Shown piece by piece: positions 42,664 to 51,175 of a DNA stretch of 64,000 nucleotides. How positions within the stretch are numbered: position 1 is the first letter of the stretch; each line of letters begins with the position of its first letter. A program made the translations under genes and the position numbers. The notes beneath the pieces were generated by a model. It searched no databases and was not told the DNA's origin. It saw nothing but the letters and a program-made list of their open reading frames with translations. The stretch comes from SAR202-VII-2 sp965263165 (lineage in GTDB: Bacteria > Chloroflexota > Dehalococcoidia > Lucifugimonadales > SAR202-VII-2), in the NCBI GenBank assembly GCA_965263165.1, contig OZ253584.1:2728001-2792000 (forward strand). Reading direction: 5' to 3'.

Positions 42664-44367
42664 CTACGTCATTCCGTTGAGCGCAGCATCTATCTGTTCG
42701 TCGCTGAGGCCGTAGGTTTCCCTGGCCGCTTCTGCGGTGACGTAGCCGTTCTGCAGATCCAGGACGACCCGCTCGCGGTCGCGTTCGGTGGGAGGGCCGA
42801 CCCCTCCCGCGCTGCCAGTGTCGACGCGGAGAACGTCACCGCCCTCAATGAGGACGTTGGAAATCAACCCCTTGTAGCAGCGCTCGCCGTCAGCCCCCGG
42901 ATTGACCACCACGACGCCGGATACGCCGTCGAGGCCGCCGTCCACGCCATGGGCGGGCCGCAGCAGCCGGTCGCTGCCACCGGAGAAGCGGCTCTCGCTT
43001 GCCACCACGTAGTCCCGGCGATAGGCGGGGCCACCCCGGTACTTTCCGGCGCCTCCCGTGTCGGGAATAATGCTGAATTGCTGCATTTCCACGTCGAACT
43101 CCGATTCGAGGATCTCAACGCTGGCGAACTTTGCGCCGCCGGACCAAGAATGTCCCGTTCCCGTCCACCCGTCGCCGCCATCATAAGCGCCGTTCCCGGA
43201 GATGAGCAGCTCGTATTGGACGTAGGGGCGTCCCCTGCCGGCCGCGTTGCCGATGACCACCATGTTGCTGCTGGCGTTGTGTGCCACGGGGGGCCGGCCC
43301 GCGGCCTTGCTGAGCGCTGTAAAGATGATGTCCTCCACCAGACTCAGGGTCATGGAATAGAAACCAACAGGTCCAGGAAACAGCGGGTCCAGGACGCTCC
43401 CCGGCCTAAACCTGCACTCCACGGCGCGGGCCAAGCCGAAGTTGTTGGGCGCCCCGGGGTCGATCATGGCCACGGTGGCGAAGCAGACCATGCCCCGGAT
43501 GAACGGGGGGCGCACGTTGACCGGCCCAAGACTCTGGTCGTCCGAGCCGGAGAAGTCCATAACTAGCCGGTCGCCTTCCTTGATGGCGGCAACGTGCAGC
43601 CTAATCGGCTTCGCGTGATCGGCGATGTCGTCAATGAAGGCCTCCGCTTCATAGACCCCGTCCGACCAGCTCGAAATCTCCTTCCGCACCCTGGCCTCGG
43701 TGCGCATCCCAATCTGCTGTAAGGCGGCCAGGGCTATGTCCTTGCCGTAAGAGTCCAGCAGTTCCTTGATGCGGGCGGCGCCAATGCTCCACAGGGCACC
43801 GGCCTGGGCGCCCAGGTCACCCAGCACCAGTGACGGCGTTCGGCTGTTGGCCGTGAGAAATTGAATCGTCTCCTTTACCGGCTTCCTCCGGCTCTGGAAC
43901 TTCACCGGGATGATCTGTAGACCCTCGCCGAAGACGTCCCTCGCCAGCACGTTCCGGCTCCCCGGCGACTGGCCCCCGATGTCGCTCTTGTGGCCCATGC
44001 TGCAACAGAAGGCCACGACCTCACCGTCGTACACCACCGGCATCACCACGACCATGTCGTTGGGATGGGGGCAGCCGCTGTAGTACGGATGGTTGATGAG
44101 GAAGCAATCGCCGTCCTCCATTTCGTCGTAGGAGTACAGCTTCAGCACGCCCTGCACACATTCGGGGTAGGCGCCGAGGTGCGGAGGCACGGGAGAGTAC
44201 TGGCCCACGGTGTTGCCGTCGCGGTCTGCGATGCCCGCGCTGAAGTCGTGCGTCTCGCGAATGATGGTGGAGAAGCCCGTGCGAAGAACGGCGGCCTGCA
44301 TCTCCCGCACGATGCCGTCCAGGCGCGCTCGAATGACCTCTTGGGTTATCACGTCAACGGTTGTCAT
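42664..44367 (-). CDS. hyuB: Hydantoinase/oxoprolinase subunit B
   Basis: A 567-residue HyuB-type subunit that, with HyuA, uses ATP to open hydantoin, 5-oxoproline or similar cyclic amides. It begins DVITQEVIRARLDGIVREM and has FSTIIRETHDFSAGIAD, FLINHPYYSGCPHPNDMVVV, GHKSDIGGQSPGS, FVN-like NASSNMVVIGN and KYRGGPAYRRDY, all typical. The C-terminal helix (TAEAARETYGLSDEQIDAAL) is common in family members. ATG 44367 is the family start; the open frame behind it lies in livF. It is last of the minus-strand run hyuA ... livKHMGF-hyuB. Confidence 0.93.
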   Translation of the reverse strand: MTTVDVITQEVIRARLDGIVREMQAAVLRTGFSTIIRETHDFSAGIADRDGNTVGQYSPVPPHLGAYPECVQGVLKLYSYDEMEDGDCFLINHPYYSGCPHPNDMVVVMPVVYDGEVVAFCCSMGHKSDIGGQSPGSRNVLARDVFGEGLQIIPVKFQSRRKPVKETIQFLTANSRTPSLVLGDLGAQAGALWSIGAARIKELLDSYGKDIALAALQQIGMRTEARVRKEISSWSDGVYEAEAFIDDIADHAKPIRLHVAAIKEGDRLVMDFSGSDDQSLGPVNVRPPFIRGMVCFATVAMIDPGAPNNFGLARAVECRFRPGSVLDPLFPGPVGFYSMTLSLVEDIIFTALSKAAGRPPVAHNASSNMVVIGNAAGRGRPYVQYELLISGNGAYDGGDGWTGTGHSWSGGAKFASVEILESEFDVEMQQFSIIPDTGGAGKYRGGPAYRRDYVVASESRFSGGSDRLLRPAHGVDGGLDGVSGVVVVNPGADGERCYKGLISNVLIEGGDVLRVDTGSAGGVGPPTERDRERVVLDLQNGYVTAEAARETYGLSDEQIDAALNGMT

Positions 44368-44395
44368 GGTATGCCCTACTCGCGTCCGGCAATGG

Positions 44396-45106
44396 CTACA
44401 ACAGACCCAGGAGTTGCCGACGGGCATCAGCGTCGCCGAGTTCGTCGGGGGTCCCGGAGAACACCACGCGGCCATTCTCCAGCATATGCACCTTGTCGGC
44501 AATGCTGAGGCCCATCTCCACATTCTGCTCAACGAGGATGATGCCGATGCCCCTGTCGTCCACTAGACCTCGGATGGTCTCCGATATCTGCTGCACGAGG
44601 TTGCCCGCCAACGCTCCCGAAGGCTCGTCCAGCAGCAGCAACGTGGGCGTCGTCATTAACACCATTCCCAGCGCCAGCATTTGACGTTCGCCGCCGCTGA
44701 GGGCGTCGGCGTCCATCTTTCGGCGACGGGCGATGGCGGGGAACATATCGAAAATCACCGCCATCCGGTCCTCCATCTCGTTGACCGGAGCGGAATATCC
44801 TCCAAGCCTGAGGTTGTCATCAATCGTCAGGTCTCCGAAGACCTGACCTCCCTGGGCCATGTAGGACATTCCCAGCTTGATGTTCTGGAACGGCGGGTTG
44901 TTCGCGACCTCGCGGCCTCCAAGCCGCACGCTGCCTCCCGTGACCCTGGCTACGCCGAACATTCCCTTAAGGAACGTGGACTTGCCCGCGCCGTTGTGGC
45001 CGATGATGGCCACGGCCTCCCCTGCCTCCGCCTGGAGCGTCACGCCGTTGAGCACCTGCTTGGCCCCGTAGGAGACCAGGAGGTCCTGGACTTCAAGCAG
45101 TGGCAT
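44396..45106 (-). CDS. livF: Branched-chain amino-acid ABC transporter, ATP-binding protein LivF
   Basis: One of two ATPases powering the Liv importer. The 236 residues carry Walker A GHNGAGKST, the Q-loop region YMAQGGQVFGDLTIDDNLRLG, the signature LSGGERQML, and Walker B LLLLDEPSGAL. The second Walker-A-like start and the short length mark LivF. Its first 14 bases overlap the end of livG. Cytoplasmic face of the inner membrane. Confidence 0.95.
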   Translation of the reverse strand: MPLLEVQDLLVSYGAKQVLNGVTLQAEAGEAVAIIGHNGAGKSTFLKGMFGVARVTGGSVRLGGREVANNPPFQNIKLGMSYMAQGGQVFGDLTIDDNLRLGGYSAPVNEMEDRMAVIFDMFPAIARRRKMDADALSGGERQMLALGMVLMTTPTLLLLDEPSGALAGNLVQQISETIRGLVDDRGIGIILVEQNVEMGLSIADKVHMLENGRVVFSGTPDELGDADARRQLLGLL

Positions 45107-45863
45107 CGCTAACTCCCAGGAACGCCCCGGCCAACCGCTCGTCCTCCGACACCTCGTTAGGCGCGCCCGACAGCAACACGCTGTTGCGAATAACCACCAC
45201 GTGGTCAGCCATCTCCATCACAACCCGCAGGTTGTGCTCCACCAGGATCACGGCCTTGTTGTGCTCCTTTGCCGCAGAGACAATGAGGGATCGGAGGCCT
45301 TCCACCAAGTCGGGGTGGATGCCGGCCATGGGCTCGTCCAGAAGGAAGACGTCCGCTCCGGCGTTCAGCATCCGGGCGAACTCCAACAGCTTCTGCTGGC
45401 CATAGGACAAAGCCTGGGCCATACTGCGGGCCTTGTCCGGAATGTTGACCTGTTCAAGCTGGGCCATGGCCTCTTCCCGCTTCTTCTTCTCTTCCCGCGC
45501 CACGGCCAGAGGCCTGAGCAGTACGTTGTACTCCTGATCGCCAATGCCCCACGGCGACGACACCATGACGTTCTCCAGGCCCGTTAGGTAGTAGAAGACC
45601 TGGGAGTCCTGAAATGTCCTGGCGATTCCAGCCTTGAAGACGCTGTAGGGAGGCTTGCCGGTGATGTCCTTGCCATTGAGGAGTACAGCCCCGTCGTCCG
45701 TCTTGAGGAAGCCTGAAATGATGTTGATGAGCGTACTCTTCCCCGCTCCGTTGGGACCGATGACCCCGAGGATGGCGCCCGCGTCAAGAGAAAAACTCAC
45801 GTCGTCAAGGACGCGATATCCCCCGAAGCTCTTGCCGATCCCCTTTACTTCGAGCACTGCCAT
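45093..45863 (-). CDS. livG: Branched-chain amino-acid ABC transporter, ATP-binding protein LivG
   Basis: A 256-residue ATPase with Walker A GPNGAGKST, the LivG-type stretch FKAGIARTFQDSQVF, signature LSYGQQKLLEFARML (variant of LSGGQ) and Walker B VFLLDEPMAGIHP. It sits 12 bases after livM and overlaps livF. The variant signature LSYGQQ is usual for LivG and not a defect. Confidence 0.95.
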   Translation of the reverse strand: MAVLEVKGIGKSFGGYRVLDDVSFSLDAGAILGVIGPNGAGKSTLINIISGFLKTDDGAVLLNGKDITGKPPYSVFKAGIARTFQDSQVFYYLTGLENVMVSSPWGIGDQEYNVLLRPLAVAREEKKKREEAMAQLEQVNIPDKARSMAQALSYGQQKLLEFARMLNAGADVFLLDEPMAGIHPDLVEGLRSLIVSAAKEHNKAVILVEHNLRVVMEMADHVVVIRNSVLLSGAPNEVSEDERLAGAFLGVSDATA

Positions 45864-45875
45864 GGCGAACGCGTC

Positions 45876-46745
45876 TCACTCCAGCTTGTAGGCGCCTATC
45901 AGCCCCTGCGGGCGCAAAAGCATGACCGCAAAGAGCACCCCGGAATAGGCCATGATCTGTACGGGCCCCACCATGTTGGCGGGCAGCGACGGTATGAACC
46001 GCACCGACTCCTGGATGGTTATCAGCGCCACGACGCCCAGGATAGACCCCATCCAGCGCCCCGTGCCGCCCAGGATAACCATAATCAGGATGAATGTGCT
46101 GAACAGCACGTCAAACGCGGTGGGGTGTACGTAGCGAGTGTAGCTCGCGTACAGGCCGCCGGCTACAGCCGCCATCATCGCAGTAATCACGAAGACCCGG
46201 AACCGGTACAACTCAACGTTGATGCCGATACTCTCGGCGACTGCAGGGTTTGCCCTGATGGTTCTCAGCACTCTCCCAAAGGGAGAACTCACCAACCGGG
46301 CCGCCAGCAGAACCACGATGATCATGACGGGAATGCTGAGAATGAGAAAGAGATGGGGGCTGTTCAGTTTCAAGCCAAAGATCACAGGAGATGGAATGCC
46401 GGGTATGCCAAAAGGCCCCTTGGTGAGGGATATCCAGTTGAACAGGACCTGAGTGAGCATAAGCTGGACTGCAACGGTGCCCAGGATGAAGAAGTGCCCC
46501 TTGAGCCGGAGAATGGGAGACACCAAAGCCGCCACAAGACCGGTTACCGGCATGGCGAGCAGCAGGGCCACAAAGAAGTTGAAGTCCGCATCAACAGTCA
46601 GGATCCCCACGGTGTAGGCGCCTATGCCGTAGAACGCGGCATGGGCCAGGGTCAGCAGGCCGGTGTAGCCCACCGAGATGTTCAGGGACACCGCTAAGAT
46701 CGCGTAGATGGTCCCAAGAACGACGAGATGCACGAAGTAGTCCAT
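45876..46745 (-). CDS. livM: Branched-chain amino-acid ABC transporter permease LivM
   Basis: A 289-residue permease with eight to ten hydrophobic helices. NISVGYTGLLTLAHAAFYGIGAY is the LivM N-terminal hallmark; PFGRVLRTIRANPAVAESIGINV is the cytoplasmic loop that contacts the ATPases. VILGGTGRWMGSILGVVAL closes the core. It lies three bases after livH. Confidence 0.95.
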   Translation of the reverse strand: MDYFVHLVVLGTIYAILAVSLNISVGYTGLLTLAHAAFYGIGAYTVGILTVDADFNFFVALLLAMPVTGLVAALVSPILRLKGHFFILGTVAVQLMLTQVLFNWISLTKGPFGIPGIPSPVIFGLKLNSPHLFLILSIPVMIIVVLLAARLVSSPFGRVLRTIRANPAVAESIGINVELYRFRVFVITAMMAAVAGGLYASYTRYVHPTAFDVLFSTFILIMVILGGTGRWMGSILGVVALITIQESVRFIPSLPANMVGPVQIMAYSGVLFAVMLLRPQGLIGAYKLE

Positions 46746-46748
46746 GGG

Positions 46749-47639
46749 CTACAACAGCCTCCGTAGCTCGCGGTGCTCCCGCGTCCCCAGCAACCCATAG
46801 GGCCTGAAAACGATGAACCCCAGCATGATGATGATGGCAACGGGTTGGCTCCACTGCCCCGAGAGCACGAATGCCACCAGTGTTTGCGCCAGGCCCAGGG
46901 TCAAGCCCCCGAGGGCGGCCCCCGGAAGACTGCCAATCCCTCCGATGATCACGCCAATGGATGCGATGATCGCCAACTGCAGGCCAACCACCGGCTCCAA
47001 CCCAACGTCGTAGGCCCGGAAGATCCCCGCTATGCCCGCTAGGGTGGAACCCAGGGCAAACACCATGAGGAAGACTTGGTTGGAATCGATCCCAACGGAA
47101 AGGGCCAGGTCAGGGTTGCTCGCCACGGCGCGGATCATCCTTCCCCACTTGGAGGATCTCAGGAAAACGGTTACCGCGCTGAACAGAATGACGACAACAA
47201 TGATGATGATGACGTGGAAGTAGGCGATGGCCACGTCACCGAGGTGGAACGTGGAAAGCGGCCCCTGCTTGAGCACCTTCAGGTCGGTGGACGCTGCCGC
47301 CACCAAAAAGCCCTCGACGAAGAACATGCCGGCCAGGGAGGCTAGGAACGCAGTCAGGAATCCGGCGGACCTCCCCCTGAGTGGGCGATAGACGCCAATC
47401 TCGATGAGCATGCCAACGACCATGGCCCCAACCACGCCAAGCATGCCTGCCGCGGCAAGGGGAAGTCCAAGATGCTCCTGCAAGACCCAGGTGATGTAGC
47501 CTGCGGCAATGAAGACGGCCCCGTGCAGCACGTGGAAGATCCGCACGGTGTTGTAGATAACGCCGAACCCCAACGAGAGCAGCGCGTACACGCCGCCCAG
47601 GGCGAAGCCGTTCACGAGAAACTGAGCGAAGGTCTCCAA
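46749..47639 (-). CDS. livH: Branched-chain amino-acid ABC transporter permease LivH
   Basis: A 296-residue permease. FLVNGFALGGVYALLSLGFGVIYNTVRIFHVLHGAVF is the LivH N-terminus (helix 1-2), SSKWGRMIRAVASNPDLALSVGI is the coupling loop, and IIGGIGSLPGAALGGLTLGLAQ the C-terminal signature. TTG 47639 is chosen: GAGGG is five bases upstream and the open frame beyond is not membrane-like. It starts 267 bases after livK, a gap with no gene seen. Confidence 0.93.
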   Translation of the reverse strand: METFAQFLVNGFALGGVYALLSLGFGVIYNTVRIFHVLHGAVFIAAGYITWVLQEHLGLPLAAAGMLGVVGAMVVGMLIEIGVYRPLRGRSAGFLTAFLASLAGMFFVEGFLVAAASTDLKVLKQGPLSTFHLGDVAIAYFHVIIIIVVVILFSAVTVFLRSSKWGRMIRAVASNPDLALSVGIDSNQVFLMVFALGSTLAGIAGIFRAYDVGLEPVVGLQLAIIASIGVIIGGIGSLPGAALGGLTLGLAQTLVAFVLSGQWSQPVAIIIMLGFIVFRPYGLLGTREHRELRRLL

Positions 47640-47906
47640 TGTTCCCTCGTCTGCTATCGGTCGTCTGGCATCGATCCTGTGGGTTGCACAAGCGGGCGAT
47701 TGCAAAGAGCGCCAACGGCACACATTGACCCAGCAACGCTATCCAAGAGCCGTCGCCGAATGTTCCAGCCCATCCAACGCGAACTCATGCCCTTACGATG
47801 CCTTAATGCCGGCAGGGTCACTTCACCGCCGGCGCCCTCTGGGAGATGGCGGCCCCATGCAACAGTTCAAGGCGTCATGGGGCCGCCATCATCCTCGGCG
47901 CTGGCT

Positions 47907-49202
47907 CTACTGAGTTTCGTAAGGCAAAATCAAAGGCACGATGGTCTTGTACTGCTGGTTTACCACAGACTTGATCTGGAAGCTCTGCCAGCCATCGCCC
48001 GTTTCAGGATCGAAGGTGTAGTTACCGCCAATCCCCTCGAACTCGAGGATGGAGCGCATGCCATCGGCGATTTCCTGCGGCGTGATGCCTCCGGCCCGCT
48101 TGACCGCTTCCACGATCATCTTGGCGCCATCGTAGTAGGCTGCCGCAAAGCCGTCAGCCGGGCGGTTGAGGCGCGCCTCGTACTCTGCCAAGAAATCCTG
48201 CAACTCAGGGTCGGGGTCGTCCGGGTCAAAGGCCGGCGACGAATAGATGAGCCCCTCCGCCGCCTGTCCTGACACCTTGATCACGTCGGCGCCTTCCGCA
48301 GTCGTCGTAAGGTTGTACTTGGGCTCCAGACCGATTTCGGCTGCCTGGTTCAGCATCAGGGCCGTCTCAGATCCAAGGGTGAGGTAGTGCACCACGTCTG
48401 GGTTGCCGGACTTGATCTTTGTCAGGATGGACCTGAAGTCCTTCTCCTCGGGAATATACCCCTCCTCGGCCACAACCTCACCGCCCATGGCCGCTATGAG
48501 GGCCTTGTCCCGTTCCAGAAGGATGCGGACCGAGTCGTTGCCGCCGTGATAGATCAGGCCCCACTTCAGGTCCTTCTCCCCCAATTCATCAGCCAGGTAG
48601 CGGTACAGCACGTCCGCGTTGTGTGCTGAGTTGGAAGCGTTCCTGAACGTCCACTGGCTCATTCTGCCGAACTCCGGGTGCTGAACGCCGGAACTGACCA
48701 ACACGACCTTGAGGTCGTCGGCCACGGGCACCTGAGCCAGAGCAATCTGTGTGAAGATCGTCGAGACAATGGGGACCTTGTCCACGTTCACCAACTTGCG
48801 CAGCGCCGATATGCCCACGGGCGCCTGGCCCTGGTGGTCCTCCGTGATGAGCTCGAACGTGAAGCCCGGCGCCCAATTCTCACGGTTGGCCCGCTCAAAG
48901 GCCAATTCCATGGAGACGTTCACCAGGTCGCCCCACGAGGCCAAGCTCCCCGACAACGGGACCGTCGTGCCCACCTTCACAACCTGAGGAGGCGCGGTGG
49001 CCGCCGGCGTTACAGTGGCCGGCTGGGAAGTGAACGTTGGGCGCGGCGTCTCCCCGGGAGCGGTCGTCGGCTGGGGGGTGTTCGTGGGCGGCGCTGACGT
49101 GGCCGTTGGATCGCTGCCACACGCCGACACCAGCAGCGCTACAACCCCAACCACAAGGGCTGTCAAAAACGGGAGTCGATACGTTGAACGTCTTATGTCC
49201 AT
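47907..49202 (-). CDS. livK: Branched-chain amino-acid type ABC transporter substrate-binding lipoprotein
   Basis: A 431-residue exported binding protein. The signal peptide ends in a lipobox (LLVSACGSD, Cys about residue 27). A Thr/Pro-rich linker (about 30-65) follows, then the periplasmic-binding fold with VKVGTTVPLSGSLASWG, FELITEDHQGQAPVGI, and VVLVSSGVQHPEF. DGFAAAYYDGAKMIVEAVKRAGG near the end is typical of the LivJ/K family. ATG 49202 has GGGGGAG upstream. Ligands may be amino acids, amides or hydantoin-like compounds given the hyu genes. A strong promoter and palindrome precede it. Confidence 0.92.
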   Translation of the reverse strand: MDIRRSTYRLPFLTALVVGVVALLVSACGSDPTATSAPPTNTPQPTTAPGETPRPTFTSQPATVTPAATAPPQVVKVGTTVPLSGSLASWGDLVNVSMELAFERANRENWAPGFTFELITEDHQGQAPVGISALRKLVNVDKVPIVSTIFTQIALAQVPVADDLKVVLVSSGVQHPEFGRMSQWTFRNASNSAHNADVLYRYLADELGEKDLKWGLIYHGGNDSVRILLERDKALIAAMGGEVVAEEGYIPEEKDFRSILTKIKSGNPDVVHYLTLGSETALMLNQAAEIGLEPKYNLTTTAEGADVIKVSGQAAEGLIYSSPAFDPDDPDPELQDFLAEYEARLNRPADGFAAAYYDGAKMIVEAVKRAGGITPQEIADGMRSILEFEGIGGNYTFDPETGDGWQSFQIKSVVNQQYKTIVPLILPYETQ

Positions 49203-49258
49203 TTCTCCCCCGCAACCGTAGAATTCCCGACCTGTCCAACAGGAGGCAATGTATACTC

Positions 49259-49274
49259 CCCAGGCGCGCCTGGG
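49259..49274. promoter_or_regulatory. 16-bp perfect palindrome at the predicted livK transcript start
   Basis: CCCAGGCGCGCCTGGG spans roughly +1 to +17 relative to the start expected from the promoter at 49282-49310. Its position fits a repressor operator. It could also be a 5' hairpin in the mRNA. Confidence 0.5.
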
Positions 49275-49281
49275 TTGACGA

Positions 49282-49310
49282 AAAATAGCATCGGAGCACG
49301 GATGTGTCAA
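49282..49310 (-). promoter_or_regulatory. Sigma70 promoter of livK
   Basis: On the minus strand TTGACA (49305-49310), a 17-base spacer, and TATTTT (49282-49287) preceded by TGC (extended -10). It points at livK, leaving a leader of about 73 bases. This is the best promoter by sequence in the window. Confidence 0.75.
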
Positions 49311-49465
49311 GAGCATTGCGTTGCATGGCTCACCCCTACAACGAATATCGACCAATATCTCCCTTCTTGTGCGCGGCATTGGACTATCACTCTGAAGAAG
49401 CAGCGACGCTAAGGAACCTCTGAACAAGCCAATGTCAGCTGGGCTGAGTTGATTGGAGGGATCCT

Positions 49466-50148
49466 TCAGAGATTGTAGCCCGCCAGTGGGTGCTGCGATA
49501 GGGATTGGTGGGGCCGCACGTTGGCGCGCTCGACGGTCCACTCGGCGACGCTGGTGTCGTTCCGGACAAGGGCGTCGGCTATCACCTCGACGGCCTCCCC
49601 AGCGAGCCGGAGGAGCGCGCCTTCAGCCTCCTGCCGGCGCCAGCCGGGGGCGACTCCACCGGGGCCGCTTCACCGTCCGGATAGCCGTCCCGCCCGGAAG
49701 CCCACCGCTCTCCTGCCTGTAGGCGTCGCGCCCTTTGCGGGCTGCGCGGTGGGTGGCCTTCCGGCAGCGCCTGGAACAGGAGGGAGCGTCCAGTCGTGGA
49801 GCAGGCGTGAGCCGGTAGGGGCGCCAACGGCAAAAGCGGCAGGAGCGAGAGCGGTAGTCCATAGCACTCCAGGGGACAGATGTCACGACTGTGGGACAGT
49901 TGGCGACACTTCGCGACGTTTACCAGCCGGCTCTCGAAGGGAGCCGTGACGGAGCCGGGACAGATCTGAGACAGAGCCGTCGCGAGCCGCGGCGAAACCG
50001 AGACGAGCCTTAGCGGCTCCAAAGAGCCTGTGCCTTACAACGGCATTGGCTCCGGTCCCACGCTTCCTCGGAGGGTCTTGCCCCTTGGGTTGTTCCCTCA
50101 GCGCCCCTGCCACAGGGAGATTCTCTATGGTTAGCCCACAGTGCTAAA
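49466..50148 (-). pseudogene. Decayed gene for small Cys-rich protein (cassette copy B)
   Basis: The ancestral frame is broken in several places. The start-equivalent of copy A's MSTAL reads ATT TAG. The next part (minus 50113-49883) keeps AGALREQPKGQDPPRKRGTG. A second frame from 49862 reads MDYRSRSCRFCRW, then CSRRCRKATHRAARKGRDA, a CxxC...CxxxC zinc-finger-like pattern. A third frame continues to a TGA at 49466 with EAEGALLRLAGEAVEVIADA. Put together this suggests an ancestor of about 200 residues with repeats, a Zn finger and a helical C-terminus. I do not recognise a named family. Confidence 0.5.
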
Positions 50149-50204
50149 TGTATGCGGCAGGCTCCGAGAAAGAGAGGCGGGCCGGTGGCCGACTTCATGG
50201 GGGC

Positions 50205-50233
50205 ACCATAGCACACCCGTTCGTATTTTGCAA
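50205..50233 (-). promoter_or_regulatory. Sigma70-like promoter inside cassette copy B
   Basis: TTGCAA (50228-50233), 17 bases, TATGGT (50205-50210), with TGC before the -10 hexamer, matching copy A. An open frame 50010-50198 starts at the predicted transcript start, as in copy A. Confidence 0.55.
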
Positions 50234-50291
50234 GGGGGGGTGGCGGGGGCCTCGGACTCCGGCGTCCGCCCGCCGATGGGGACGGATGGTT

Positions 50292-50546
50292 TTGTCTTGG
50301 CCTGTGCCCTCGATCAGCGGAGGGGCTGGCTTGGCGTGCGCCTTCCATCAGCGAAGGGTCTGGCTTGGCGTGCGCCCTCCATCAGCGAAGGGTCTGGCTT
50401 GGCGTGCGCCCTCCATCAGCGAAGGGTCTGGCTTGGCGTGCGCCCTCCATCAGCGAAGGGTCTGGCTTGGCGTGCGCCCTCCATCAGCGAAGGGTCTGGC
50501 TTGGCGTGCGCCCTCCATCAGCGAAGGGTCTGGCTTGGCGTGCGCC
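50292..50546. repeat. 34-bp minisatellite, about seven units
   Basis: Six near-identical units beginning CTGGCTTGGCGTGCGCCCTC start at 50326, 50360, 50394, 50428, 50462 and 50496. A degenerate unit precedes them and a 17-base partial unit follows at 50530. There are no spacers. Because 34 is not a multiple of three, every frame through it reads the same 34-residue super-repeat, which gives misleading long open frames. Confidence 0.92.
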
Positions 50547-50705
50547 GTTGTCCCACCTGCCCACCCTCCAACGTTTGGGGTACAGGGGGACTCCCCCCTG
50601 TACCCCCGGCGGGGGCTGCGCCCCCCTGCACCCTGCTTGAGGGGACGGAGGGGGCGTCGTTTGCTCACCTGGCGCGTTGGGAAGCTCCTTGCCAGGTGAA
50701 GGAAA

Positions 50706-50755
50706 AAGACCTCCTTCCCACCTTTCCCCTGAGAACGGGGGCAGGGATGGGGGGA
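50706..50755. repeat. Dispersed hairpin repeat R5 (uninterrupted, diverged)
   Basis: CTCCTTCCCACCTTTCCCCT, centre GAGAAC, then GGGGGCAGGGATGGGGGG. It has the same arm-centre-arm layout as R3 and R4. Confidence 0.6.
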
Positions 50756-50799
50756 TTCGCCGGGGGTGGGCCTTCAAACGGACCCAACAGCCCCTGTGC

Positions 50800-51057
50800 T
50801 TGGCGCCATTGAGCAGGCGGGCGTCTCCGTAAGCGCTTGTTCGCGGCGCCGTTGAGCGGTCGGGCGTCTCCGTCAGCTGCTTACCCAACGGCATTGAGCG
50901 CCCCGGCGTCTCCGTAAGCTACTTACGCGATGGCATTGAGCGAATGGGCGACTCCGTAAGTTCATGTGCTCGGCGCCATCGATCGGCTTGGCGTCTTCGT
51001 AAGCCCTTGTTCGCAGCGTTATCGAGCGGGCGGGCGTCTCCGTAAGCGCTCGTCCAA
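50800..51057. repeat. Degenerate 42-43-bp tandem repeat, six units
   Basis: Units carry GGCRYCATTGAGCGG...GGCGTCTCCGTAAG. The core GTCTCCGTAAG or a close variant recurs every 42-43 bases at six sites; unit landmarks fall near 50805, 50848, 50890, 50932, 50975 and 51018. There are no spacers and no clear coding role; the minus-strand frame across it is low complexity. Confidence 0.8.
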
Positions 51058-51114
51058 TGACCTCATCCAACTTCCAACGGCCCGCGCCGGCTTGTTCAGA
51101 GCATCCCTGGGTGG

Positions 51115-51175
51115 ACGGGCGGGGATAGGACGCTTCCTAGCCTGCCCCCGAGTACGAGGGGAGGGATGGGGGCGG
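51115..51175. repeat. Dispersed hairpin repeat R4 (uninterrupted)
   Basis: CGCTTCCTAGCCTGCCCCC, centre GAGTAC, then GAGGGGAGGGATGGGGGCGG. Its left arm and centre match the flanks of IS copy 1 almost base for base, so it shows the empty target form. Bases 51176-51428 after it hold nothing recognisable. Confidence 0.75.

Larger units (their letters stand above)
49466..50680 (-). repeat. Dispersed cassette repeat, copy B (inverted relative to A)
   Basis: Contains, reading the minus strand, ACGCGCCAGGTGAGC, a GC-rich hairpin, ACGTTGGAGGGTGGG, an expanded 34-bp minisatellite, a promoter, a leader and a decayed gene, in the same order as copy A. It separates livK from the hyuA side of the operon. 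Confidence 0.75.

Noticed and set aside
41683..43566. Long plus-strand open frame of over 600 codons
   Set aside because: It lies antisense to the epimerase and hyuB genes, both with clear motifs; GC-rich coding DNA often leaves such frames open. No domain or start signal is seen.
50292..50546. CRISPR array
   Set aside because: The 34-bp units are directly adjacent with no spacers, no cas genes are near, and a single unit of the same sequence occurs in cassette copy A. It is a minisatellite.
50141..50812. Plus-strand repetitive proteins of ~180-220 residues
   Set aside because: They exist only because the 34-bp minisatellite lacks stops; the same 34-residue super-repeat appears in more than one frame.
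50800..51057. CRISPR-like array with ~11-bp repeats and ~31-bp spacers
   Set aside because: The segments between the cores are themselves similar to each other, so they are degenerate tandem repeats and not spacers.
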